From Fluviibacter sp964498255 (GTDB lineage: Bacteria > Pseudomonadota > Gammaproteobacteria > Burkholderiales > Rhodocyclaceae): a stretch of 64,000 nt of DNA. The notes below the pieces were generated by a model. The model saw only the letters and a program-made list of their open reading frames with translations, ran no database searches and was not told the DNA's origin. The DNA lies in NCBI GenBank assembly GCA_964498255.1, contig CAZCGW010000002.1:83672-147671 (forward strand), read 5' to 3'. Shown here in pieces: positions 7,872 through 15,791 of this stretch (its first letter is position 1; each line of letters starts with the position of its first letter). Position numbers and translations under genes: made by a program.

Positions 7872-9281
7872 ATGAGCCAAGCGAATACATTTTCCTTTAG
7901 TAAACAACGTCTTGATGCTTTACCCTTACCTGAGGCACGAGCGAGAGTTGTGTATTACGACTCAAGAGAACGTGGGCTTATGATTCGCGTGAGCGGCACA
8001 GGAAACAAGACCTTTTACTTATATCGCCGCACAAAGGGTGGCGATCCTACGCGAATCAAGCTGGGGCAATTTCCACTTCTGAGCGTAGAGCAAGCCCGAC
8101 GCAAAGCAGCAGAACTTAACGCAGAAATAGAAGGCGGAGCCAACCCTGCAGAAACCAAGCGCCTACTTAAATCAACCCCTCGCCTATCCCAGTTTTTCAC
8201 TGAATACGGCCAAAGACACGGTGAACGCAAGGTCAGCTGGAAAGACGACCAACAACGTTTTCGGGACCACATAGAACCCCTCTTAGGCAAAAAGAAGATA
8301 ACGGAAATCACGCGAAGTGATCTAGCGCTCGTGTTATCTGCAGGTCTTCAAAAAGGTCTATCACCTGGGACGGTTCGGCAGCTTAGGGCACTTTTATCCA
8401 CACTCTTTAAGATGGCTACGGAGTTTGGTTACATTGATAGCAGCCCAGCCTCTCAACTCAAGGTTCCTGGCACACCTGTACAACGTGACCGCTTCTTACA
8501 GTCCTGCGAACTCCCATCCTTTTTCTATGGGCTTGAGCAAGATTCAAATATCGACATCGCCGATCTGATAATGCTTGCCCTCCTAACTGGTGCACGCCGT
8601 AACAATGTTTCTTCTATGCGCTGGCAGGATTTGACTCTCGACAATGCAACATGGCGGATTCCCCGCACCAAAAATCAAACTCCTCACATCGTAGCGTTGA
8701 CCAGCGAGGCCGTAGCAATTCTCAAAAACCGGCTAGCTACTCATGAAAACAGGCTCAAAGACAATAAATATCCGTACGGCAGGCCCTATGTATTTCCTGG
8801 AACAGGAGCGCTCGGATACATCCGCGATCCTCACAAGACTCTTAAAAGGATTTATGACCGGGCCGAAATCGACAACATAAGGACTCTGATCATCGATGCC
8901 GGCAGCGACTTCGAGTGGCCCATACGCCGCAACAAGCGTAAAGGTGACAGAGGCCCGATCATGGAAACCTTGAAGGAAAGCCTACAAAGGGCACGCACCT
9001 CGGCAAAGGATCTCAATATCGACATTTCCAACTGCCGAATTGAAAACTTTACCTTCCACGACTTACGACGAACTTTGGGGAGTTGGCAGACGATGACAGG
9101 CGCATCCTTACCCGTTGTAGGGAAGAGCCTTAATCACAAAAGCCCTCAAGCCACTGCGATCTATGCCCGGTTACAGCTCGACCCCGTAAGAGAATCTGTA
9201 GGCAAAGCAACAGAAAAAATGCTCGAATTGGGGAAAGCTCAACGCGTTAAATTTTCCGAGGCCAACCCCACAGGCAAATAG
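7872..9281 (+). CDS. Tyrosine integrase of the tRNA-Phe element
   Basis: This 469-residue protein would catalyse insertion and excision at tRNA-Phe. Residues 10-95 are the arm DNA-binding domain typical of island integrases (LMIRVSGTGNKTFYLYRR, KLGQFPLLSVEQAR). A core-binding helical domain follows (about 105-200), then the catalytic domain with R242 (LLTGARRNN), H396 and R399 (FHDLRR), H422 (SLNHKS) and the nucleophile Y431 (AIYAR). All key residues are present. A stretch of about 55 residues (about 336-391) between the box I region and HDLRR is longer than usual. There is no clear ribosome site before the ATG; the leader holds the CGTAGCCCC repeats. Confidence 0.95.
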   Translation: MSQANTFSFSKQRLDALPLPEARARVVYYDSRERGLMIRVSGTGNKTFYLYRRTKGGDPTRIKLGQFPLLSVEQARRKAAELNAEIEGGANPAETKRLLKSTPRLSQFFTEYGQRHGERKVSWKDDQQRFRDHIEPLLGKKKITEITRSDLALVLSAGLQKGLSPGTVRQLRALLSTLFKMATEFGYIDSSPASQLKVPGTPVQRDRFLQSCELPSFFYGLEQDSNIDIADLIMLALLTGARRNNVSSMRWQDLTLDNATWRIPRTKNQTPHIVALTSEAVAILKNRLATHENRLKDNKYPYGRPYVFPGTGALGYIRDPHKTLKRIYDRAEIDNIRTLIIDAGSDFEWPIRRNKRKGDRGPIMETLKESLQRARTSAKDLNIDISNCRIENFTFHDLRRTLGSWQTMTGASLPVVGKSLNHKSPQATAIYARLQLDPVRESVGKATEKMLELGKAQRVKFSEANPTGK

Positions 9282-9286
9282 AAGCT

Positions 9287-9499
9287 TCAGCGCACCGGCC
9301 GTAAATCCCTCACGTCAAAGAACGTAGCATCGGCCAATCTCCGAGCGTGGTTGATATTGGGAACATTCTTTTTGTGAATCCAGCTATGGACGGTGTTGTT
9401 GGCAACGCCGAGCATGACTGCAACACGAGTTGGGCCACCAGCACGATCCACTGCAACGCGGACCCTGTTGTCGTACATGGGGGTGTGAAATATAGACAT
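9287..9499 (-). CDS. Small Cro/YdaS-like helix-turn-helix protein
   Basis: This 70-residue basic protein contains a helix-turn-helix, GGPTRVAVMLGVANNTVHSW, resembling Cro/YdaS-type phage repressors. I start at the ATG at 9499, which has GAGGA seven bases upstream; the longer reading from a TTG at 9526 has no ribosome site. It is convergent with the integrase, with five bases between the stops. Three GTGAC half-sites lie just upstream, so it may regulate itself. It could be the element's repressor or an excision regulator; the sequence does not decide. Confidence 0.75.
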   Translation of the reverse strand: MSIFHTPMYDNRVRVAVDRAGGPTRVAVMLGVANNTVHSWIHKKNVPNINHARRLADATFFDVRDLRPVR

Positions 9500-9519
9500 G
9501 GGTAAATCCTCATAAAAAC

Positions 9520-9548
9520 GTGACAACCATATGTGACTTCGGTGTCAC
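9520..9548. promoter_or_regulatory. GTGAC half-site cluster upstream of the small HTH gene
   Basis: GTGAC occurs at 9520-9524 and 9533-9537 and, inverted, GTCAC at 9544-9548. Three half-sites in 29 bp, beginning about 20 bp upstream of the chosen start of the HTH gene, suggest an operator for it. Symmetry and position are the only evidence. Confidence 0.4.
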
Positions 9549-9707
9549 TCTGTTGTCCTTATTTTAGTTCGCTCAATGAGGAAACGAAGTCTGGGCGGGG
9601 CTCTCAGAGGAATTTGTTCAGGAAAGGACATGCTCGGAAATTTTGATGGATTTTGCAAGGCAGTTCCCGATAGAATCACACGACAATACCCATAGAAAAT
9701 TACACAA

Positions 9708-10049
9708 ATGGCAAAAATTCCACCCTACGCCCTATTCCTCCATCTGTGCACAAATCAAAGAAAGGAAAGCCAAGACCCCGACTTTGAAGGCTGCGAAGAC
9801 ATCCTCGCTTATCTTGCGGTACAGGAAGCCAACGGTAAACCTGCAAAGATTACCAACCTCGTACAGTCGCTTTGCTTCGGAACCGGGCCGACAGTCCACC
9901 GAAAAGTGGGCACTTTGGTAGAACGCGGTCTGATAAAACTTACGCAAAGCCATACAGATGCACGTGCAAAGGACATCACTATCACCGCAGCAGGAACAGC
10001 ACTCCTCAAAGAGAAGTCAAAGCTGATGAAGCAGTGTCTGGATAACTAA
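9708..10049 (+). CDS. Winged-helix (MarR-like) protein
   Basis: This 113-residue protein has a helical N-terminal part (EDILAYLAVQEANG), a recognition region (KITNLVQSLCFGTGPTVHRKVGTLVERGLIKL) and a wing ending DITITAAGTALLKE. That is the arrangement of MarR/PadR-type winged-helix regulators, and the GTLVERGLI...T.AG pattern is typical of the wing. It stands alone between the HTH gene and the convergent exported-protein operon. No strong ribosome site is seen (AAATTACACAA precedes ATG). Ligand and target are unknown. Confidence 0.65.
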   Translation: MAKIPPYALFLHLCTNQRKESQDPDFEGCEDILAYLAVQEANGKPAKITNLVQSLCFGTGPTVHRKVGTLVERGLIKLTQSHTDARAKDITITAAGTALLKEKSKLMKQCLDN

Positions 10050-10068
10050 GGCACTAGCGCTTATTAAT

Positions 10069-10392
10069 TCATCGCCCAATAGGTGACGGTGACAAAACTG
10101 GGCTAACGGCCATTGTGTTCGACACACAAAACTGGCCTTGACGATTCCAGCCAACAGGGCATGTGCTCCCACTCAGAGGAACGGCCTGCCGTGCCATGGC
10201 GCTGTTTGCCATACAGAAGCTACCTTGGCGACTCCAGCCTAGTGGGCACGAACTGCCGCTCAAGGGTGTGATCGGCATTGAATTGGCACTGTTGGCAACA
10301 CAAAATCCGCCCTGCTGATGCCACCCAATGGGGCAGCTAGCATAGGACATCATCGGGATTGCAGCCAAGAGTGCGACGATCAGTCTTTTCAA
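10069..10392 (-). CDS. Exported protein with three Cys-Pro-x-Gly-Trp repeats
   Basis: A 107-residue protein starts at TTG with AAGGTG ahead of it. A signal peptide (MKRLIVALLAAIPMMSYAS) is followed by three 28-residue repeats, each CPxGWxxQGxFCxxN, at about residues 20, 48 and 76. The paired cysteines in each repeat probably form disulfides in the periplasm or outside the cell. It is the last gene of a four-gene operon, three bases after the preceding stop. I do not recognise the family; the repeat is unlike a common binding domain I can name. Confidence 0.7.
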   Translation of the reverse strand: MKRLIVALLAAIPMMSYASCPIGWHQQGGFCVANSANSMPITPLSGSSCPLGWSRQGSFCMANSAMARQAVPLSGSTCPVGWNRQGQFCVSNTMAVSPVLSPSPIGR

Positions 10393-10395
10393 TTT

Positions 10396-11436
10396 TCACC
10401 TTCTCGGCCCGATTATGGTGAGATTACCCCGTTCCGTACAGCCTATCGATACCTTAACGTTCTCCACTTGAGCTAGCTTGTCCTGTGGCACACCAAAATG
10501 CACACGGCGGATCTCTGGATAGCCCCTAATGGGTAATATGCGATAGCTATACCCATCCATCTTATAGGGCTGATCGATCATCGCAGTCTGAAAAATGTCA
10601 CAACCACTGGCGACTGTAACGTTACCTTTCCCCAATAAAGTAACCTGTACCACCTGTCCACGAAGATCCTTATACCCATTGGTGATCGCCTCAGAAAGAA
10701 CAGTGTCGTATAGATCGTAGCTAGATGGCCACCACCCGATCTCATCACCACTTAAGATCACGCTTTCAATTGGGTAGTTGTACCAGCTGTGTGTATTGCG
10801 GCCATTCAATTTTAGATTTGTCTTCTCCACCCGCTCTAGTATCGCCTGCAAGTGTTTCATATAGCCAGGCAGCATCTCGATCTTGTACTCAACGGCCATG
10901 CTCGGCGTTCCGCTTGCTGATGGCAGGACTGCCGTATTGACGATGCTTGGTTTCACGTATGAACGCCACTCAGCCAAGGTCTTAATAAGGAGTACCCGCC
11001 CCTCGTCCAGGCTTTGATTGTAGGTCATGGACTCTGCCGCAGCGGACGCCCCAGCAACAGCTGCAACGCTTTGACCACTTGAATCTACTGTGCGACGTAA
11101 AGGCGCAGGGGAAACCTCTGCCTTGATACGACAGGTGAACAAACCACTGTCAGCAGCGCAAGACAGAACCTCATAGCTGTTGACCACCCCAGCGGTGTGC
11201 TGGCGAATCTCGTCCTTGGTGATTTTTCCGTCTTCTAGGCGCTGATCGCTAGCCAGGAAAACGCCAGAAACCTGTTCGCTCGCCGCCAGAATGGCGTTGC
11301 TGATAGCCTTTTCCCGGGTTGGGCCGGTGCCCTCTGCTGTTATTATATTTTGAGCTGCATGAACATTTACAACGCAAATAGCTGCAACACATACATGTAA
11401 ATAACTCATCCGGAAAAGAATCGTGGATATATTCAT
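10396..11436 (-). CDS. Exported protein with LPP20/FlgT-like domain
   Basis: This 346-residue protein has an N-terminal signal segment ending near HVCVAAICVVNVHA. Residues 30-90 read AEGTGPTREKAISNAILAA and VSGVFLASDQ, matching the conserved start of LPP20/FlgT-type lipoprotein and flagellar-assembly domains. The rest is unassigned and has three later cysteines. The segment TLAEWRSYV recurs in similar form (KLGEWRKYV) in the next upstream gene product. It is third of four tightly packed genes. The domain likeness suggests an envelope structural or assembly role, but flagellar function is not implied. Confidence 0.65.
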   Translation of the reverse strand: MNISTILFRMSYLHVCVAAICVVNVHAAQNIITAEGTGPTREKAISNAILAASEQVSGVFLASDQRLEDGKITKDEIRQHTAGVVNSYEVLSCAADSGLFTCRIKAEVSPAPLRRTVDSSGQSVAAVAGASAAAESMTYNQSLDEGRVLLIKTLAEWRSYVKPSIVNTAVLPSASGTPSMAVEYKIEMLPGYMKHLQAILERVEKTNLKLNGRNTHSWYNYPIESVILSGDEIGWWPSSYDLYDTVLSEAITNGYKDLRGQVVQVTLLGKGNVTVASGCDIFQTAMIDQPYKMDGYSYRILPIRGYPEIRRVHFGVPQDKLAQVENVKVSIGCTERGNLTIIGPRR

Positions 11437-11451
11437 GAAGCGATGGAATAA

Positions 11452-12957
11452 TTACTGTGGAGTAGCGATTAATGGATTAGCCTCGATAAAATTATTGTTT
11501 ACGGATCTAATCCATACGCCAAGCTGATTACATTTTTCAACTAGCTTATAGATGTTTTGTTTAAATGAACTGTAACCTTTCAAGGCCTCAGACTCTTCCT
11601 CTGAAAGAGATTTAATTATAATCGCTTCTTTAACAAATCCATCGTGAGTAATGGTTGTATCGCCAACCTTATAACCAGTAACCGAGCCCATCCCTCGACC
11701 ATTAAACAAATAATCATTAGATACTATGACGACTGGCTTGGGTGGAGAAATACTCAATAAGCCATAATAAGCAACTCTACCACCTTGATACATATTCATT
11801 TCCGGTTCTTGGTTCAGGATTATTATTCGATAATTCCTCGTCTTCTCAGCAAGTTTTTCGACATCATTCATCGCATATTCAGAAGGTGCGCTCGATATGG
11901 CGGCTCCAAGAGCAGACGCTACCTCATCAATTTTTTGCAAATTGTATTCACTTGGAAGGTTGAGGTAAGGCGACAATTCAGATACATATTTACGCCACTC
12001 GCCAAGCTTTTTATGGAAGAGTCTTACGTCTTGCATGTTTTCGATCTTCTGATTGAACCCAAAATTTTTTAATATTGAATCAGCCAGAGTACTCTTTCCA
12101 GCACTACCTTTACTCGCTATTTTCGACGCCAATTCAAGGTCCGCTGAACCCATCCTGCTGGCAACTATAAACTTAGCCGCACTCGAGATTCTCTCAGTAT
12201 CGTACTGTGCATCTTTTAGATCCGGGAGTTCGGAAATATTTATTTCCTCAACAAGGTTACATGGTCTTCGGTATTTATTAACCTTTGTTACCAATGACCC
12301 TGTGTTAAAACTTACATTGCTCAGCTTGTAATCGCAATTGTTTTCGCCACCCTCGCTCAAGCTGCGCTCTAATGTTACAAACCCAATTAACTCGCCATCA
12401 TTTCGTGCTACTGCACGTGTCAATGCCTGATGATCATTCAGAACATCAAAGTAATCCCATTCAATATCTGGCTGAGCTCCTTTTGGCACCAATCTTTTGT
12501 TCTGAACATCGCACACTCTTGCTTTTGCCGCACTACCATATGCACCGTTAGAGTCGAAAATTAGAACATAATCAGCGGCATTAGAAGTTACATAATTCGA
12601 ATCATTGGTTACATCACACTCCTTATCCAACTGATCAAAGATTTTTTCGTCAAGCGCTGTCCATACGTTAACACCTACAGACTTTGGGTCCACATAATTC
12701 AGTGCTGGAACATTTCCTACCACATTCGAATCTAACCCAAAGTATTCTGTCTTCTCCAATATAATCTGGCGGAGAAGCTCCGGAGTTTTATGGTTGAACC
12801 AAATACATTCATACCAGCCATTACAATCAACCTTGCCTTCCGAATCATTTTTGTTGGGCTGAGCTAAAGAATGAAGCCATATAAACAGCCAAAAGACAAT
12901 AACAAACAACACGACACAAAATGATACTACTGTGAGCTGGAATGTTTCTTTTTTCAT
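11452..12957 (-). CDS. Membrane-anchored protein of unknown function
   Basis: This 501-residue protein has a single N-terminal membrane helix (about residues 9-30, VVSFCVVLFVIVFWLFIWL). A large soluble part follows, with cysteines that include CNGWYECIWF near residue 45. No catalytic motif is recognised. A KLGEWRKYV segment near residue 330 resembles TLAEWRSYV in the downstream gene product, so the two may share a small fold or partner. Codon use is more AT-rich than that of the element's replication genes, suggesting separate acquisition. It lies four bases after the upstream gene and sixteen before the next, in an operon of exported proteins. Confidence 0.7.
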   Translation of the reverse strand: MKKETFQLTVVSFCVVLFVIVFWLFIWLHSLAQPNKNDSEGKVDCNGWYECIWFNHKTPELLRQIILEKTEYFGLDSNVVGNVPALNYVDPKSVGVNVWTALDEKIFDQLDKECDVTNDSNYVTSNAADYVLIFDSNGAYGSAAKARVCDVQNKRLVPKGAQPDIEWDYFDVLNDHQALTRAVARNDGELIGFVTLERSLSEGGENNCDYKLSNVSFNTGSLVTKVNKYRRPCNLVEEINISELPDLKDAQYDTERISSAAKFIVASRMGSADLELASKIASKGSAGKSTLADSILKNFGFNQKIENMQDVRLFHKKLGEWRKYVSELSPYLNLPSEYNLQKIDEVASALGAAISSAPSEYAMNDVEKLAEKTRNYRIIILNQEPEMNMYQGGRVAYYGLLSISPPKPVVIVSNDYLFNGRGMGSVTGYKVGDTTITHDGFVKEAIIIKSLSEEESEALKGYSSFKQNIYKLVEKCNQLGVWIRSVNNNFIEANPLIATPQ

Positions 12958-12960
12958 TTC

Positions 12961-13599
12961 TTAATTGAGCCCAAGAGGTATGGCAGTATCAACATCCAGA
13001 TCCTTCTCAGCCGTTATTTGCTTGTTGATTACCGGCACAAAACCACGATCAGTAACCTTGTTTAAACTCCTTACATAGGTATATCCTTTGACGCGTTTAC
13101 AGCTAGTGCCATTTGCTGTCATGCATATTTTCCCTGGGCCATATTTTTCTTCTGCCAAGAAGTACATCGCATCTCCAGTCGCATTAATTAAAACAGATGC
13201 CATGTGGTAGCTTCCCCTTGGCTCGTTAGCGCTCGCGCTAATACCAACTCTGTTACCGATAGGTTCGCATTTTTGATTCACCACATAGTAGTCAGTCGGA
13301 AATACGTTCTGACCTTCTCCACTACTGTCAGCGATCACCGTAATATTTTTACCACCATTCTTTAGGGAATAAAGATCAAACATACCGCCCGCTAGCGCAT
13401 CTTCACATTTCTTTGTCAGCTTCGATTTCTCACTCCCCTGCTTCATTTCTAATGAGTTTGCCTCTGAGTGATTAAGCACCACTTCCTTCAATGGTCCATA
13501 TTGCCTTGCTGGTCTGCCTAACTGGTCAGATTGTGCGTTGCTACTCAAGCTAATCCCAAAAGCAACCAGCATCATTATGATTTTTAGTTGAACACTCAC
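12961..13599 (-). CDS. Exported protein of unknown function, first gene of operon
   Basis: A 212-residue protein starts at GTG with AGGAGG seven bases upstream. It has a signal peptide (IIMMLVAFGISLSSNAQS) and a soluble region with four cysteines (residues about 65-175), including KICMTANGTSCKRVKG. No known domain is recognised. It opens the four-gene minus-strand operon 13599-10069 and is divergent from the XRE regulator at 13689, with a shared 89-bp control region between them. Confidence 0.65.
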   Translation of the reverse strand: MSVQLKIIMMLVAFGISLSSNAQSDQLGRPARQYGPLKEVVLNHSEANSLEMKQGSEKSKLTKKCEDALAGGMFDLYSLKNGGKNITVIADSSGEGQNVFPTDYYVVNQKCEPIGNRVGISASANEPRGSYHMASVLINATGDAMYFLAEEKYGPGKICMTANGTSCKRVKGYTYVRSLNKVTDRGFVPVINKQITAEKDLDVDTAIPLGLN

Positions 13600-13636
13600 C
13601 CTTCACCCTCCTGAACTTATATGTATTAGGTTAGAT

Positions 13637-13647
13637 TAAACCGTTTA
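13637..13647. promoter_or_regulatory. Inverted repeat between exported-protein operon and XRE gene
   Basis: TAAAC-C-GTTTA is a perfect 5-bp inverted repeat in the 89-bp divergent region, inside an AT-rich stretch. It is a plausible operator for the XRE protein encoded next to it. Evidence is symmetry and position only. Confidence 0.3.
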
Positions 13648-13688
13648 GTTTACATCTGCAACCGCGCAGTTTCCGCAAACAACTGCCA

Positions 13689-14135
13689 ATGTTCGATTCT
13701 TTGCCTATGGCACGGAATCAAGACAACCTCGAATTCTCAGAACGGCTTCACCAAGCCCTTACTCGGCTTCCTCAACGAGCGGATACCGCTACAAAACTCG
13801 CCATTGAGTTCAATCTCGTCCACCACGAGCCTGTAACCAACCAGGCGGTTCAAAAGTGGTTGTCCGGGCAATCCAAGCCCTCGCGTGACAAGATCGAAAC
13901 CCTGGCCCGAATGTGTGGGGTGTCGGTTCAGTGGTTACGTTTTGGAATTCCTGAATCTCGCTCAGCACAAGCATCATCCGCCTCTCCTGCGACAAACCAA
14001 GACGCACGGACAAGGACAGAACAGCAGCTTTTAGAAAACTTCCGGTTGCTCACCCAGGTACAGCAGGAACTACTTAGTGGGATGGCTGAACAACTGGCGA
14101 TGAATCAACGGATATGGCACTCGGAACAGCTGTAA
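13689..14135 (+). CDS. XRE-type helix-turn-helix regulator
   Basis: This 148-residue protein contains an XRE-like DNA-binding domain at residues 20-80: helices around TKLAIEFNLVHHEPVTNQAV, then QKWLSGQSKPSRDKIETLA and VSVQWLRFG. The QKWLSGQSKP and LxxxxxVSxQWLRFG elements are typical of phage-repressor-type regulators. The C-terminal part is glutamine-rich and helical. The start is uncertain: ATG codons at 13689 and 13707 both lack a ribosome site. It is divergent from the exported-protein operon and may control it. Confidence 0.75.
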   Translation: MFDSLPMARNQDNLEFSERLHQALTRLPQRADTATKLAIEFNLVHHEPVTNQAVQKWLSGQSKPSRDKIETLARMCGVSVQWLRFGIPESRSAQASSASPATNQDARTRTEQQLLENFRLLTQVQQELLSGMAEQLAMNQRIWHSEQL

Positions 14136-14162
14136 TAGAGAACAGCCCCATTCCGACTTCGA

Positions 14163-14615
14163 TCACTTGTTATTGCCGCCTTGCTTACCAAAAGCTGGAC
14201 GCAATCGATCAGAAAGATCGTCCTCAAGTATTTGCAACACCTGTGCAGAAACATCGTATTGCCAAACTGTAATCTTCCACTTCCCTCTAAACCAGTGGCT
14301 CAGTTGAAGAGCGTATGTTTTCGGGTGGCCTAGCCCCATGTGCTGATCAATACGTTTCTTTAGCCCCGTCCTCGATGAACCCACATACAATATTGAAGAT
14401 GGGGAGTTTAATTTTGCACATTTACGCTCTGTGTTTTCCTTAAAGCGAGCAAAATCCGAGTAAGTTGTTTCTGGGTTACCGCCTAGCTCTTCAATGACAT
14501 ATATAGCGTTGCAAACGTCCTCCAAGGATTCTAGATTTTCCACTGAGAACTCTTTGGTTGGCTTCGCCTGCTGTGCTTCCAGGCAATTTTCAATGAGCCG
14601 ATCTATATACGACAT
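14163..14615 (-). CDS. GIY-YIG nuclease-like protein
   Basis: In this 150-residue protein the GIY-YIG signature appears as AIYV (37-40) and LYVGSS (76-81). It is followed by TGLKKRIDQH with a candidate catalytic arginine (R88), a conserved glutamate in QILEDDLS (about E131) and a terminal asparagine in KQGGNN. The spacing between the two tyrosine strands is longer than in small URI-type enzymes. It probably cuts or binds DNA; the target is unknown. It lies six bases after the PLD nuclease gene, so the two nucleases form a pair. Confidence 0.7.
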   Translation of the reverse strand: MSYIDRLIENCLEAQQAKPTKEFSVENLESLEDVCNAIYVIEELGGNPETTYSDFARFKENTERKCAKLNSPSSILYVGSSRTGLKKRIDQHMGLGHPKTYALQLSHWFRGKWKITVWQYDVSAQVLQILEDDLSDRLRPAFGKQGGNNK

Positions 14616-14621
14616 GGTCGC

Positions 14622-15146
14622 TCACCGATCCCTACCCTGATAAGGCACCGAGTGCTTGTGGTGGTCTGCCCAGTTACCAAAGTACACATCGGCCAGCATA
14701 GGGGAGCGTATGACCAATAGATTTTCGGCGTTGCTATTCTCAGCAGCTTTGGTGAAGTTGTAGCTGCCCGTAATCACGATCTCTTTGTCGATGATCATGA
14801 TCTTGTTATGGGCAATGGCGTGCTTGTCATCGATATATGTATCGACACCGAAGTGATCGGTGAAGTCAGCAGCACTGTACTTCGTGGTGCGATTGCTCTT
14901 ATCCAGAATCATGAAGACATCAACGCCTCGGCGTTGAGCTTCCACTAGAGCCTTGGCTATCGGCTGGTTCGTGAACGAGTACGCTTGGACGAAAATCGAC
15001 TTTTTGGCGTTGTTGATTTCACGAACTACGGCATCCTGAGCGCCACCGTTCGGTGAAAAGTACACCTGCGTTGAGATGATGTAGGTTTCTGACGCTTGCG
15101 CTGCCAATACGCTAAGGCTGAATGCTAGGGCAAGGAGGAAACGCAT
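14622..15146 (-). CDS. Exported phospholipase D-family nuclease (Nuc-like)
   Basis: This 174-residue protein has a signal peptide (MRFLLALAFSLSVLAAQAS) and one HKD motif, HNKIMIID (113-120), followed by TGSYNFTKAAENSNAENL. This is the Nuc-type single-domain PLD endonuclease, active as a dimer and usually periplasmic; plasmid-borne Nuc proteins are known. All motif residues are present. It starts in a CATG shared with the opposite-strand small membrane-protein gene at 15145 and is followed closely by the GIY-YIG gene. A role in degrading incoming DNA is possible but not shown. Confidence 0.87.
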   Translation of the reverse strand: MRFLLALAFSLSVLAAQASETYIISTQVYFSPNGGAQDAVVREINNAKKSIFVQAYSFTNQPIAKALVEAQRRGVDVFMILDKSNRTTKYSAADFTDHFGVDTYIDDKHAIAHNKIMIIDKEIVITGSYNFTKAAENSNAENLLVIRSPMLADVYFGNWADHHKHSVPYQGRDR

Positions 15147-15336
15147 GATTAAGGGAGGCCAAGAAAGTTGGAAATTTGTTTTGGCAATATTACAGGCTAT
15201 TTCCCTGCTTTATGACCAGACACTTTTTGGGATCGCCATTCCATCCATCATGATCCTGCTGAACTTCATCTGGATGTACCTGATGCATCAGCTAATGGCC
15301 CGATTCTCGCGCAGGTGGGAGTTTTTAGGTTACTAA
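15145..15336 (+). CDS. Small membrane protein, fused version of a duplicated cassette
   Basis: This 63-residue protein has one or two hydrophobic helices (FVLAILQAISLLY and FGIAIPSIMILLNFIWMYLMHQ), then a basic tail, MARFSRRWEFLGY. A strong ribosome site, AAGGAGG, lies seven bases before the ATG, although it overlaps the opposite-strand Nuc gene start. The second half and the following terminator resemble 25,874-25,996. There the helix peptide has a stop codon, and the MARLSRRREFL tail would be a separate reading frame. Function unknown. Confidence 0.5.
   Translation: MIKGGQESWKFVLAILQAISLLYDQTLFGIAIPSIMILLNFIWMYLMHQLMARFSRRWEFLGY
15303..15326 (+). terminator. Hairpin-T terminator, copy A
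   Basis: ATTCTCGC (15303-15310) and GTGGGAGT (15315-15322) pair with three G-U pairs, a GCAG loop and TTTTT. It is nearly the same as the terminator at 25,972, which pairs better. It lies inside the last codons of the small membrane protein. Confidence 0.55.
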
Positions 15337-15791
15337 TACGATGGCCCGTACTTTTCGAGTAGCAGCTTGTAGTTCTCGTCCTTGATGATCCCCTCCTCCT
15401 CAAGAACATAACCAGCACCCGTGGCAGGTTTGAAATGATCCAAAGTCGATCCAATGGCGAGGCACTGGCTCCAAGCCGAAATCATTTCTGAATCCGCATC
15501 CGCCAAGTATCGTTCGACAATTTTTTCCATTACATCAGGCTGGCCATAACTTGCGAAGATATAGCCGATGCTTGCTAATCGTGCGAGGTATTCGTACAAA
15601 GAGGTGCGGGGAACCTGCTTGAGGATCTCCTCAGTCAGCTCATTGATATTGATGTTGGCCCAATCGCCCCACGTCGCAACGCCACCTTCCTGAAATTCCG
15701 CCCGAACCTCGAAATCCTCATCTCGTCCGAATGGAAGATTAAGGACGCCCAACTCTTCGCAATCAAGCTTGTAGGATATGGTCTTACTCAT
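15333..15791 (-). CDS. Uncharacterised protein coupled to type III restriction genes
   Basis: This 152-residue, acidic, soluble protein has no recognised domain. Its ATG overlaps the stop of the type III restriction subunit gene (ATGA), so it is translated with mod and res. A helical part around residues 50-130 (ITEEILKQ-like pattern, LARLASIGYIFASYG) suggests a compact protein-binding fold. It may modulate the restriction complex or be an unrelated hitchhiker; the sequence does not decide. It is not part of the standard two-gene type III system. Confidence 0.65.
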   Translation of the reverse strand: MSKTISYKLDCEELGVLNLPFGRDEDFEVRAEFQEGGVATWGDWANININELTEEILKQVPRTSLYEYLARLASIGYIFASYGQPDVMEKIVERYLADADSEMISAWSQCLAIGSTLDHFKPATGAGYVLEEEGIIKDENYKLLLEKYGPSY

